The notes under the pieces were generated by a model. It was not told the DNA's origin, made no database searches, and saw only the letters and a program-made list of their open reading frames with translations. The translations under genes and the position numbers were made by a program. 7,320 nucleotides of DNA. It comes from Paraprevotella sp. GTDB taxonomy: Bacteria; Bacteroidota; Bacteroidia; Bacteroidales; Bacteroidaceae. Location: assembly GCA_021205005.1 (NCBI GenBank), contig JAJPYK010000210.1, positions 1,547 to 8,866 on the forward strand, given 5' to 3'. Every line of letters begins with the position of its first letter. The stretch's first letter is position 1. Shown here piece after piece: positions 1 to 6,149 of the stretch.

Positions 1-663
1 TTTCCTGAAGTGAGACTCATTTTACTTTCCAAAAATTATTGTTTTGCCGAGGGATATAATCAAGCCTTGTCTCAGATTGAGGAGGAATACTTTGTTTTAT
101 TGAATTCCGATATTGAAGTAAAAACGGATTGGCTGTCCCCTCTGTTGGACTATTTAGAGGCACATCCGAATGTAGCAGCTTGTCAGCCTAAAATTCTGAG
201 TTGGAGTTCACCTCAGAATTTCGAGTATGCAGGGGCAGCCGGTGGCTATATCGATAAACTGGGTTACCCCTTCTGTCGAGGACGTATTATGAATACGGTG
301 GAAAAGGATGAAGGACAATATAATAAGGTAGCTCCTGTATTTTGGGCCACCGGTGCCGCCCTCATGGTGCGCAGTGCCGTTTACCGAAATGTCGGCGGTT
401 TGGACGGCCGTTTTTTTGCCCATATGGAAGAAATCGACTTTTGCTGGCGTTTACGTAGTCGCGGCTACGGCATTGTGTGCGTACCGGCTTCCACTGTATA
501 TCATGTGGGAGGCGGGACACTCCCGAAAGAGAACCCGCGTAAGACTTATTTAAACTTCCGTAATAATCTGTATATGCTTTATAAGAATCTACCGGAAAAG
601 CGATTGAAGTCTGTCATGCGCGTGCGTTACGGATTGGATCTTTTGGCCTCATTACAATTCTAG
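1..663 (+). CDS. Family 2 glycosyltransferase, 5'-partial and cut short by an in-frame TAG
   Basis: The frame is open from base 1, so the start lies outside the window. The 220 visible residues are the middle of a GT-A fold, family 2 glycosyltransferase of the rhamnosyltransferase-like type common in Bacteroidetes. Seen in order: NYCFAEGYN (residues 12-20, nucleotide-sugar side), the DxD-like metal site LLNSDIEV (33-40), the acceptor-side ATGAALMVRS, HMEEIDFCWR (141-150, likely holding the catalytic acid), and VYHVGGGTL followed by NFRNNLYMLYKNLP. Such enzymes transfer a sugar from a nucleotide donor to a growing surface glycan or lipid-linked acceptor at the inner face of the membrane. The TAG at 661-663 removes about 74 C-terminal residues that are still readable downstream in the same frame. 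The catalytic domain looks intact, so partial activity is possible, but I read the gene as probably broken. Family assignment is firm; the sugar and acceptor cannot be told. Confidence 0.85.
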   Translation, partial: FPEVRLILLSKNYCFAEGYNQALSQIEEEYFVLLNSDIEVKTDWLSPLLDYLEAHPNVAACQPKILSWSSPQNFEYAGAAGGYIDKLGYPFCRGRIMNTVEKDEGQYNKVAPVFWATGAALMVRSAVYRNVGGLDGRFFAHMEEIDFCWRLRSRGYGIVCVPASTVYHVGGGTLPKENPRKTYLNFRNNLYMLYKNLPEKRLKSVMRVRYGLDLLASLQF

Positions 664-888
664 TTACGGGGAGAAATCGGAGCTTCCCGCGCAGTCCTTC
701 AGTATCATGCTGACTTTAGAAAGCAAAAGGCAGCTTTCTTAGCCTCGCGTTTGGAGAATCTGTCAGAAATGACAGAAGATCCTATTCCCGAACAGGCCAA
801 TTTCAGTATATTATGGGCCTATTACATAAAGAACTGCCACAAGTACTCCGATTTGCAGAATAATGGAATACCTTTTTACTTTTTTTAG
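664..888 (+). pseudogene. Detached C-terminal remnant of the glycosyltransferase, downstream of the amber codon
   Basis: Immediately after the TAG the same frame stays open for 74 codons, to a TAG at 886-888. The translation begins LRGEIGASRAVLQYHADFRK and ends with a PEQANFSILWAYYIKN segment followed by CHKYSDL. From memory of the family, Bacteroidales GT2 proteins have just such a tail: a short hydrophobic stretch, a Leu-Lys/Arg-Gly turn, a basic 'RARxxF' helix, then a 'SILWxYY' motif before the end. The junction F-stop-LRGE fits a family F-L-L-x-G-E, so one T-to-A change (TTG to TAG) would explain the break. No frameshift is needed. The remnant has no obvious start codon or promoter of its own and is unlikely to be made separately. 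A sequencing error is the main alternative. Confidence 0.75.
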
Positions 889-903
889 TAAATGAGCTGG
901 TTG

Positions 904-922
904 GTACAATATTTGTTTGTAC
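904..922. repeat. Inverted repeat GTACAA-N7-TTGTAC upstream of gldB
   Basis: Perfect 6-bp arms at 904-909 and 917-922 flank TATTTGT. The right arm overlaps the first bases of the proposed -7 box (920-927) and the left arm lies near the expected -33 region, so a protein bound here could block the promoter. It could also be chance in A/T-rich DNA. Confidence 0.35.
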
Positions 923-927
923 ATTTG
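920..927 (+). promoter_or_regulatory. Bacteroidetes -7 box for gldB and the RsmI-like gene
   Basis: TACATTTG matches the Bacteroidetes sigma factor -7 consensus TAnnTTTG exactly. A TTGG at 901-904 is the only -33-like element upstream, and its spacing is shorter than usual. Transcription would start near 933, leaving a leader of about 20 nt before the TTG start codon at 954. It would drive both overlapping genes that follow. Confidence 0.5.
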
Positions 928-953
928 TGAGTGAAATTAACGAATGATAAACA

Positions 954-1979
954 TTGAGATCTTTTTCATCCTTTATAATTGTTCTGACGATAATATTTTC
1001 TTCTTGTCGGTGGGATTCGGCTCCTTGGTGGTCGGAGAAAGACAAACCGAACACGGAGAAGATATTTCGTTATGATCGTTTGGTGGATGAATTTGTTTCA
1101 TTGAATAGTTTCACATCCCTTCAACGGATGAATACGGAATATCCCACTGCCACCCGTTTACTCATTGAAGATGTTTTGTCGATAGGTTCTGTACAAGACA
1201 ATCGCATAGAACAACGTTTAAGGGAATACTATTTGGATTCTACCATGCAAGTATTGTTAGAGGATGTACATTCCAAATATAAGGACTTAACTCCGGAAGA
1301 GACGGAATTATCCTCTGTCTTTCATCAAATCAAAGCTTCCGATCCTGAGTTCAAAATACCTTTCATGTACGCCCAAATTTCAGGATTGAACCAGAGTTTC
1401 GTAGTGGGCGACAGTATGTTGGGCATCAGCCTGGACAAGTATTTAGGAGAAGATTACCCCTTGTATCGGAAGTATTATCATGATTATCAAAGGAGAATGA
1501 TGGACAGAAGCCGGTTAGTGTCGGATGCTTCGTTCTACTATCTTTCTCATGAATATCCCATACCGGAGAGCCGCGTACATACTTTACTGGATTACATCGT
1601 CGATTACGGCAAACTGCAATGGGTGATCGCCCGGTGCCGAAACATCTCGCTGGAGCAGGAAGCCGGCTTTGACAACGGACGTGCGGCATGGTATCGAAAG
1701 AACGAAGGGCGGGTTTGGAAGTGGATGAACGAACATCAAACTTTATTCTCATCCGATCTTACGATGATTCGTCTTTTCATGGAACCTCGCGGACATACCG
1801 TGTATATCAGTCAGGATAGTCCGGATCAAATCGGACAGTGGTTGGGTTTACAAATTATAGATCATTATATGAAATCGCATCCCGATTTGACGATAGGCCA
1901 ATTGCTGCACAAGGAAGACTATCAGGAAATTTTGCGAGAATCGGGATACAATCCTATTGTAACTGACAAACATGATTGA
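954..1979 (+). CDS. gldB: GldB-type envelope lipoprotein
   Basis: The 341-residue product begins with a lipoprotein signal peptide: MRSFSSF, a hydrophobic IIVLTIIF stretch, then a loose lipobox FSSC with Cys18 as the lipidated residue. The mature part matches my memory of Bacteroidales 'gliding motility lipoprotein GldB': FRYDRLVDEFVSLN, ATRLLIEDVLSIGSV, GDSMLGISLDKYLGEDYPLY, SHEYPIP, VWKWMNEHQTLF, IRLFMEP and IGQWLGLQIIDHYM. GldB is required for gliding in Flavobacterium johnsoniae. Its role in non-gliding gut Bacteroidales is not established. No HExxH protease motif is visible. An in-frame TAA at 948-950 leaves TTG at 954 as the only start that keeps the signal peptide; the first in-frame ATG, at codon 59, would remove it. 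The gene overlaps the next by 8 bp. The gliding partner gldC is not next to it. Length is normal for the family. Confidence 0.82.
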   Translation: MRSFSSFIIVLTIIFSSCRWDSAPWWSEKDKPNTEKIFRYDRLVDEFVSLNSFTSLQRMNTEYPTATRLLIEDVLSIGSVQDNRIEQRLREYYLDSTMQVLLEDVHSKYKDLTPEETELSSVFHQIKASDPEFKIPFMYAQISGLNQSFVVGDSMLGISLDKYLGEDYPLYRKYYHDYQRRMMDRSRLVSDASFYYLSHEYPIPESRVHTLLDYIVDYGKLQWVIARCRNISLEQEAGFDNGRAAWYRKNEGRVWKWMNEHQTLFSSDLTMIRLFMEPRGHTVYISQDSPDQIGQWLGLQIIDHYMKSHPDLTIGQLLHKEDYQEILRESGYNPIVTDKHD

Positions 1980-2682
1980 ACCTGCTCTTTACTTGATTCC
2001 CGTAACCTTAGGAGACACTCCCCTTTCTCGGGTTTTACCGGATGATAATATGAAAATAATCCGGGAGATTAGATTTTTTATAGTAGAAGACCTGCGTTCG
2101 GCACGCCGTTTCCTGAAGAAAGTAGATCGGGACATCCGCATCGAAGATCTGACCTTTTATGAGATGGGCAAACATGCTTCATCCGACAGATTCGCTTCTT
2201 ATTTGGAACCTCTGACGCAAGGGCATCCCGTGGGAGTGCTTTCGGAAGCAGGATGTCCTGCAGTAGCCGACCCCGGAGCAGAAGTCGTAGCCATTGCCCA
2301 ACATAAAGGATTAAAGGTCATCCCCTTGGTAGGACCGTCTTCTATGATTCTGGCCGTAATGGCTTCTGGATTCAACGGTCAAAGTTTCGCTTTCAACGGT
2401 TACCTTCCTATTGATCCGGCTGAACGCACGAAACGTATTAAAACGCTGGAACAAAGAGCATATACCGAGCATCAGACTCAATTGTTCATCGAGACCCCTT
2501 ACCGTAATGCCAAGCTGTTTGGAGAGTTGCTTCGTACTTGTCGGCCGCAAACCCGTCTTTGCATTGCCGCCGGCCTTACTTGCGAAGAAAAATATGTCCG
2601 GACCCATACGGTACAGGAGTGGAAGAAATTATCCTTGCCCGATATAGCCAAAATTCCGGCTATATTTCTGATTTACGGCTAA
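1972..2682 (+). CDS. RsmI-like SAM-dependent methyltransferase (tetrapyrrole methylase fold)
   Basis: The 236-residue cytoplasmic protein carries the landmarks of the tetrapyrrole (corrin/porphyrin) methylase superfamily in RsmI order: EDLRSARRFL (39-48, compare EDTR in RsmI), SEAGCPAVADPG (91-102, SAM-binding loop), PLVGPSSM (118-125), FNGYLP (141-146), FIETPYR (172-178, compare F-E-A/S-PHR), and GLTCEEKYVR near the end. Canonical RsmI 2'-O-methylates C1402 of 16S rRNA. This protein is divergent and short: the N-terminal glycine-rich GTPIGN signature is replaced by LIPVTLGD, and the usual C-terminal extension is missing. It therefore looks like the second, Bacteroidetes-specific RsmI paralogue, whose substrate is not known to me. 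Its ATG lies inside the end of gldB (8 bp overlap), pointing to translational coupling. It ends just before a strong terminator. The family call is firm; RNA as substrate is inference. Confidence 0.85.
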   Translation: MIEPALYLIPVTLGDTPLSRVLPDDNMKIIREIRFFIVEDLRSARRFLKKVDRDIRIEDLTFYEMGKHASSDRFASYLEPLTQGHPVGVLSEAGCPAVADPGAEVVAIAQHKGLKVIPLVGPSSMILAVMASGFNGQSFAFNGYLPIDPAERTKRIKTLEQRAYTEHQTQLFIETPYRNAKLFGELLRTCRPQTRLCIAAGLTCEEKYVRTHTVQEWKKLSLPDIAKIPAIFLIYG

Positions 2683-2702
2683 AGTTCACTGTGTATTTTC
2701 AA

Positions 2703-2740
2703 AAACGAGGCAGGTTCCCGTGGTGGAGCCTGCCTCGTTT
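2703..2740. terminator. Bidirectional intrinsic terminator between convergent genes
   Basis: Bases 2703-2714 and 2729-2740 are perfect 12-bp inverted arms (AAACGAGGCAGG and its complement). Four more pairs (2715-2718 with 2725-2728, one of them G-U) close a 16-bp stem on the 6-nt loop CGTGGT. On the minus strand the stem runs into five T, a good terminator for the peptidase gene. On the plus strand the U-tract is weaker (TTTGT) and would serve the methyltransferase gene, whose stop is 20 bp upstream. Confidence 0.9.
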
Positions 2741-2758
2741 GTACTATGTCTGAAGAAG

Positions 2759-4966
2759 TTATTTCAGATTTTCAATAAAGAAATTCGTGATGCTCGTAAA
2801 GAGATGATTGCGCGTGTTTCCACCCGAAATGCCATGATTACGGTTGTTATAAGGAAGCATCATGAAAGGTTTGCCAGCCTGTACCAATGCCTCGGCATAT
2901 TCCATTGAATTGCTGAAATGCACATTATCATCTGCCGTTCCGTGACAAATCAACAGTTTTCCGTGCAACTGTCCCGCTTGGCTGATCGGACAACGGTCAT
3001 ATCCCGAAGCATTTTCCTGCGGAGTACGCATGAAACGTTCCGTATATATCGCGTCATAGTAACGCCAGCTGGTAGGAGGAGCGACAGCTACACCCGCGGC
3101 AAATACCGGACGCCCTTCGCTCATGCTCATCAAAGTGTTGAAACCGCCGTAGCTCCATCCCCAAATGCCTATGCGAGAACTGTCCACATAAGATTGTTTA
3201 CCTAAATACAAAGCTGCTTCCACTTGATCCTTGGCTTCCAAAAGACCTAAGTTCAGATAAGTGCACTTCTCGAATGCGGTGCCCCGTCCGCCGGTGCCCC
3301 GTCCATCCACACAAACGCAAATGAAACCTTGCTGGGCCAGGTATTGCTCATAGAGAGTACAGCCCATGCTGCCGGCCCACCAAGAATCGAGAACCTGTTG
3401 AGAACCGGGACCACTATACTGGAACATGATTACAGGATATTTCTTATTCGGATCGAATTGAGCCGGCTTCACCATATAGCCGTTCAAAGTAATCCCTTCA
3501 CTCGTCGTGAATTGGAAAAACTCGCGCGGGCCAAAAGTCTGGGCCGATAACTTGTCCTTCAATGCCTTGTTGTCTTCGATGACCTTCAGCGTCTTACCAT
3601 TGTTGTTGCACAATGAAGTCACATAAGGAGTATTGATATTGGAATAGATATTCATGTAATACTTCATATTTTTGCTGAATATGGCACTGTTGTCTCCTTC
3701 CTGCTGCGAGAGCTTTTCGGTCTTGCCTTTACTGTCCGTTCGGTAAATGGCCGAATGCAGTGGATCGTCGGCGTCATTGGCCGAGAAGTAGAAATCTCCG
3801 CTGGCAATATCATAGCCATAAAACGATCCGACAATGAGCTTACCGGCCGTCACCTTCTTGATCAGGCTTCCGTTGAAGTCATAAAGATACAGCCTGTTAT
3901 ATCCGTCGCGTTCGCTCATCAGTACGAAACGGTTGGGATAGAACTCCATATTCTGGAAAACGTTCTCATTGATATATTTATCCACATTGTCCCTCAGAAT
4001 CTTCTTGACTTCTGTGGAGCGGGGATTGGCCATATAGACATCCAAAGCATCCTGATGGCGGTTCAATGCGAATACGGCCAGTTTGGACGGGTCGTCCGTG
4101 AAACGGATGCGCGGAATATAACTGCCCTCCTCAAACGGGAGTTTTACCGTACGGATAACGCTGGCTTTGATGTCGAATGTCTGCACACTGACGGTAGAGG
4201 TCGTCGTTCCGGCCAAAGGATATTTGTATTCATAAAGACCGGGATACTCCGCATATTCTTCTTTAGCCGGATTGCTGCCTTTATACCAGGGAAAAGAGAA
4301 CGTAGCGACTTTACTCTCATCATACCGGATCCAGGCTATCATCGTATTGTCGGCATTGAAATCGAAAGAATTGTCCGTACTGAATTCTTCTTCATTGACC
4401 CAATCGGGAATACCGTTGATGATTTCATTGCGTTTGCCGTCCTTGGTAATCTGGCTTTCACTGTTGTTAAACAGCAGTTTCACGAGAAAAAGATTGTTGT
4501 CGCGGACGAATCCTACCAGATTGCCGTCAGGAGAGAATTTGGGAGACTGTTGCGGTCCGTTGTCCGACAATGGGGTCAGTGTTCGGTTGGCAATATCGTA
4601 TAGATAGTAAACGGCAGTGAACGAATGCCGATAGATCGGTCGGGTCTCCTTCTGGATCAGCATTTTCTTTTCATCGGGCGACATAATATAACCGTCGATG
4701 CTTTCCAACTTGACGTTGCGTGCCGTTGCCACATCGAAAAGCACATCCTTCTGACTTCCGTCCTTGAAAGAATACGTGAGGATTTGCTTGCAGTCGTCGC
4801 TAAGTCTTGAGTAAGTCTCCCCATCTTTCAACGGGTTCACTCCATAAATGCGTTTGGCTGTATAAACGCCTGAACAAAGGTCCTGCAGCGAAAGATCCGC
4901 GGCACTCGAATGTGCAGAGAAAACAGCCAAGAAACATCCGATTAAAAAGGTTGAAATCTTTTTCAT
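2759..4966 (-). CDS. dpp4: Secreted dipeptidyl peptidase IV (prolyl oligopeptidase family S9B)
   Basis: This 735-residue serine peptidase removes Xaa-Pro and Xaa-Ala dipeptides from peptide N-termini, probably in the periplasm or at the outer membrane. A Sec signal peptide covers residues 1-22 or 1-23 (MKKISTF, hydrophobic core, AHSSAA). Next comes the eight-bladed beta-propeller, with the substrate-anchoring motif DWVNEEEF at 188-195; Glu193 and Glu194 match human Glu205 and Glu206. The C-terminal alpha/beta-hydrolase domain carries YSGPG (517-521, oxyanion Tyr517), the nucleophile Ser605 in GWSYGG, Asp679 in HGTADDNVHF and His711 in NHGI, so the triad is complete. The motif has Asn191 where mammalian DPP IV has Tyr. 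Length is that of the family. The start ATG follows an A/T-rich leader, and the gene is transcribed alone between its own promoter and the terminator. The assignment is very secure. Confidence 0.96.
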   Translation of the reverse strand: MKKISTFLIGCFLAVFSAHSSAADLSLQDLCSGVYTAKRIYGVNPLKDGETYSRLSDDCKQILTYSFKDGSQKDVLFDVATARNVKLESIDGYIMSPDEKKMLIQKETRPIYRHSFTAVYYLYDIANRTLTPLSDNGPQQSPKFSPDGNLVGFVRDNNLFLVKLLFNNSESQITKDGKRNEIINGIPDWVNEEEFSTDNSFDFNADNTMIAWIRYDESKVATFSFPWYKGSNPAKEEYAEYPGLYEYKYPLAGTTTSTVSVQTFDIKASVIRTVKLPFEEGSYIPRIRFTDDPSKLAVFALNRHQDALDVYMANPRSTEVKKILRDNVDKYINENVFQNMEFYPNRFVLMSERDGYNRLYLYDFNGSLIKKVTAGKLIVGSFYGYDIASGDFYFSANDADDPLHSAIYRTDSKGKTEKLSQQEGDNSAIFSKNMKYYMNIYSNINTPYVTSLCNNNGKTLKVIEDNKALKDKLSAQTFGPREFFQFTTSEGITLNGYMVKPAQFDPNKKYPVIMFQYSGPGSQQVLDSWWAGSMGCTLYEQYLAQQGFICVCVDGRGTGGRGTAFEKCTYLNLGLLEAKDQVEAALYLGKQSYVDSSRIGIWGWSYGGFNTLMSMSEGRPVFAAGVAVAPPTSWRYYDAIYTERFMRTPQENASGYDRCPISQAGQLHGKLLICHGTADDNVHFSNSMEYAEALVQAGKPFMMLPYNNRNHGISGGNTRNHLFTSITNFFIENLK

Positions 4967-5017
4967 TTTCTATTTAATTTGTGATGGATAATGCTTAATT
5001 GACAGTCTATATGACCG

Positions 5018-5025
5018 CAAAGATA
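5018..5025 (-). promoter_or_regulatory. -7 box of the dipeptidyl peptidase IV promoter
   Basis: Read on the minus strand the sequence is TATCTTTG, an exact TAnnTTTG, followed by GCGG. Transcription would begin near 5012 and leave a leader of about 45 nt. No clear TTTG is visible at -33: that region is occupied by the radical SAM gene's -7 box and start site. Confidence 0.65.
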
Positions 5026-5036
5026 AGTTTTTTTTC

Positions 5037-5044
5037 TATCTTTG
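5037..5044 (+). promoter_or_regulatory. -7 box of the radical SAM gene promoter
   Basis: TATCTTTG is an exact TAnnTTTG, preceded by eight T (5028-5035). Transcription would begin near 5050, about 19 nt before the ATG at 5069. It is the mirror image of the peptidase -7 box, and no -33 TTTG is visible. Confidence 0.6.
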
Positions 5045-5057
5045 CGCGAGGTTCGCG
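5045..5057. repeat. Short palindrome at the predicted start of the radical SAM transcript
   Basis: CGCGA and TCGCG flank a 3-nt centre, GGT. The element sits just downstream of the -7 box, over the predicted start site. It could be an operator or a small 5' hairpin, but arms of 5 bp are short enough to arise by chance. Confidence 0.4.
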
Positions 5058-5068
5058 ACTTAAAAAGT

Positions 5069-5995
5069 ATGACTTCTCCTTATTTATATACGGATTACGG
5101 AACCTTTTTGCGCGAGCACTTTCCTTTCAAGGTGCAAAAGATTTCCCTGAATGCCGGCTTCACTTGTCCCAACCGGAACGGATACAAAGGAAGAGGAGGA
5201 TGTACATATTGTAACAATCAGACCTTCAATTCCGCCTATTGCCGCACGGAAAGAAGCATCACGGAACAACTGGAGGAAGGGAAAAGTTTCTTCGGACGGA
5301 AGTATCCGGAAATGAAATATCTCGCCTATTTCCAGGCCTATACCAACACCTACGGAGAAATGGAAGATTTGATCGGAAAATATGAAGAAGCTTTGGCAGT
5401 GACGGATGTGGTCGGGCTGGTCATCGGCACTCGTCCCGATTGCATGCCCCCCGAGCTGCTGAATTACCTGTATGAACTGAATCGGCGTACATTTCTGATT
5501 GTGGAATACGGAATAGAAAGCGCAAATGACGACACCCTCCGCCTCATCAATCGCGGTCATACCTTTGCCGAGAGCGCAGATGCCGTGCAGCGTACGGCCG
5601 CAAGAGGCATCCTGACCGGCGCACACATGATTCTCGGATTGCCGGGAGAAGATCGAGACGAATTGATGGGCCAGGCCCGCCGGATCGGCCGTCTGCCGCT
5701 GACTTTTTTAAAACTGCATCAGTTACAACTGATTCGAGGCACTCGCATGGCATCCGAATATACCCGCCATCCCGAACGTTTCCATCTGTATCGGGCGGAT
5801 GAATACATCAATCTGGTCATAGACTATATCGAACGGCTACCTTCCCGATTCGTGTTGGAACGCTTTGTTTCCCAGTCTCCTAAAGAACTGCTGATTGCCC
5901 CCGACTGGGGACTGAAGAATTATGAGTTCACGGAACGGGTGAAACGCCGCATGTCCGAACGCGGAGCTTTTCAAGGACGATTGTCGGAAATGTAA
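5069..5995 (+). CDS. TIGR01212 (YhcC/YtqA-like) radical SAM protein
   Basis: The product of 308 residues is a cytoplasmic radical SAM enzyme. The cluster-binding cysteines are Cys33, Cys45 and Cys48 in FTCPNRNG...GCTYCNN. This C-x11-C-x2-C spacing is far longer than the classical CxxxCxxC and is diagnostic of this Elp3-related family. Other family blocks are FQAYTNTYG, GTRPDC, the EYGIESAN strand, HMILGLPGED, KLHQLQLIRGT and, near the end, SPKELLIAPDWGLKN. Homologues are E. coli YhcC and B. subtilis YtqA. As I recall, YtqA has been tied to wobble-uridine modification of tRNA, so a tRNA role is possible here but is inference. I chose ATG 5069 over an in-frame TTG at 5042 because the TTG lies inside the -7 box and the family starts with a short MxxxY leader. 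The gene is monocistronic and divergent from the peptidase gene. Confidence 0.92.
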   Translation: MTSPYLYTDYGTFLREHFPFKVQKISLNAGFTCPNRNGYKGRGGCTYCNNQTFNSAYCRTERSITEQLEEGKSFFGRKYPEMKYLAYFQAYTNTYGEMEDLIGKYEEALAVTDVVGLVIGTRPDCMPPELLNYLYELNRRTFLIVEYGIESANDDTLRLINRGHTFAESADAVQRTAARGILTGAHMILGLPGEDRDELMGQARRIGRLPLTFLKLHQLQLIRGTRMASEYTRHPERFHLYRADEYINLVIDYIERLPSRFVLERFVSQSPKELLIAPDWGLKNYEFTERVKRRMSERGAFQGRLSEM

Positions 5996-6098
5996 ATTCC
6001 GAACAGACAGACGGATTGCACGCACAAGCCTCGTCGTTTTCATATAAATTGTTTGAAGTTATTTACTTTATTTTAAGCGGTATTCCGGAGATTTTCCG

Positions 6099-6106
6099 TA
6101 TTTTTG
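6099..6106 (+). promoter_or_regulatory. -7 box of the GH105 gene promoter
   Basis: TATTTTTG matches TAnnTTTG. Transcription would begin near 6111, giving a leader of about 39 nt rich in A (GAAAAAGAAAAACC), which is typical of Bacteroidetes. No good -33 TTTG is present at the expected distance; a TTTG at 6052-6055 is too far upstream. The rest of the 5996-6149 gap shows nothing I can name. Confidence 0.55.
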
Positions 6107-6149
6107 TGCCGACTGAAAAAGAAAAACCAATCAATTAATATGAATCTAC

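Larger units (their letters stand above)
5016..5046. repeat. Inverted repeat forming back-to-back -7 boxes
   Basis: CGCAAAGATA at 5016-5025 is the exact reverse complement of TATCTTTGCG at 5037-5046, with an 11-nt T-rich centre. Each 10-bp arm contains one outward-facing -7 box, so the repeat is explained mainly by two promoters back to back. Confidence 0.85.

Noticed and set aside
875..892. TTTACT-T6-AGTAAA inverted repeat at the glycosyltransferase stop
   Set aside because: It is almost pure A/T with a 6-bp stem, so weak that it is neither a convincing terminator nor an operator.
3755..4603. A 282-codon open frame on the plus strand opposite the peptidase gene
   Set aside because: It is antisense to the propeller of a fully conserved DPP IV, shows no recognisable domain or promoter, and is rich in the Ile/Phe/Arg pattern typical of a reverse-strand shadow.
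4931..4966. A lipobox-like LIGC at residues 8-11 of the peptidase
   Set aside because: The Cys would follow only ten residues, too short for a lipoprotein signal, and the hydrophobic core continues past it to a normal AHSSAA cleavage region.
5042..5068. Upstream TTG start for the radical SAM gene, adding nine residues
   Set aside because: The TTG is part of the -7 box and would precede the predicted transcript start; ATG 5069 fits the family.
5084..5626. A 180-codon minus-strand open frame
   Set aside because: It lies wholly antisense to the conserved radical SAM core, with no motif or promoter.
5984..6002. TCGGAA-N7-TTCCGA spanning the radical SAM stop codon
   Set aside because: The stem has only 6 bp and no T-run follows, so it is not an intrinsic terminator.
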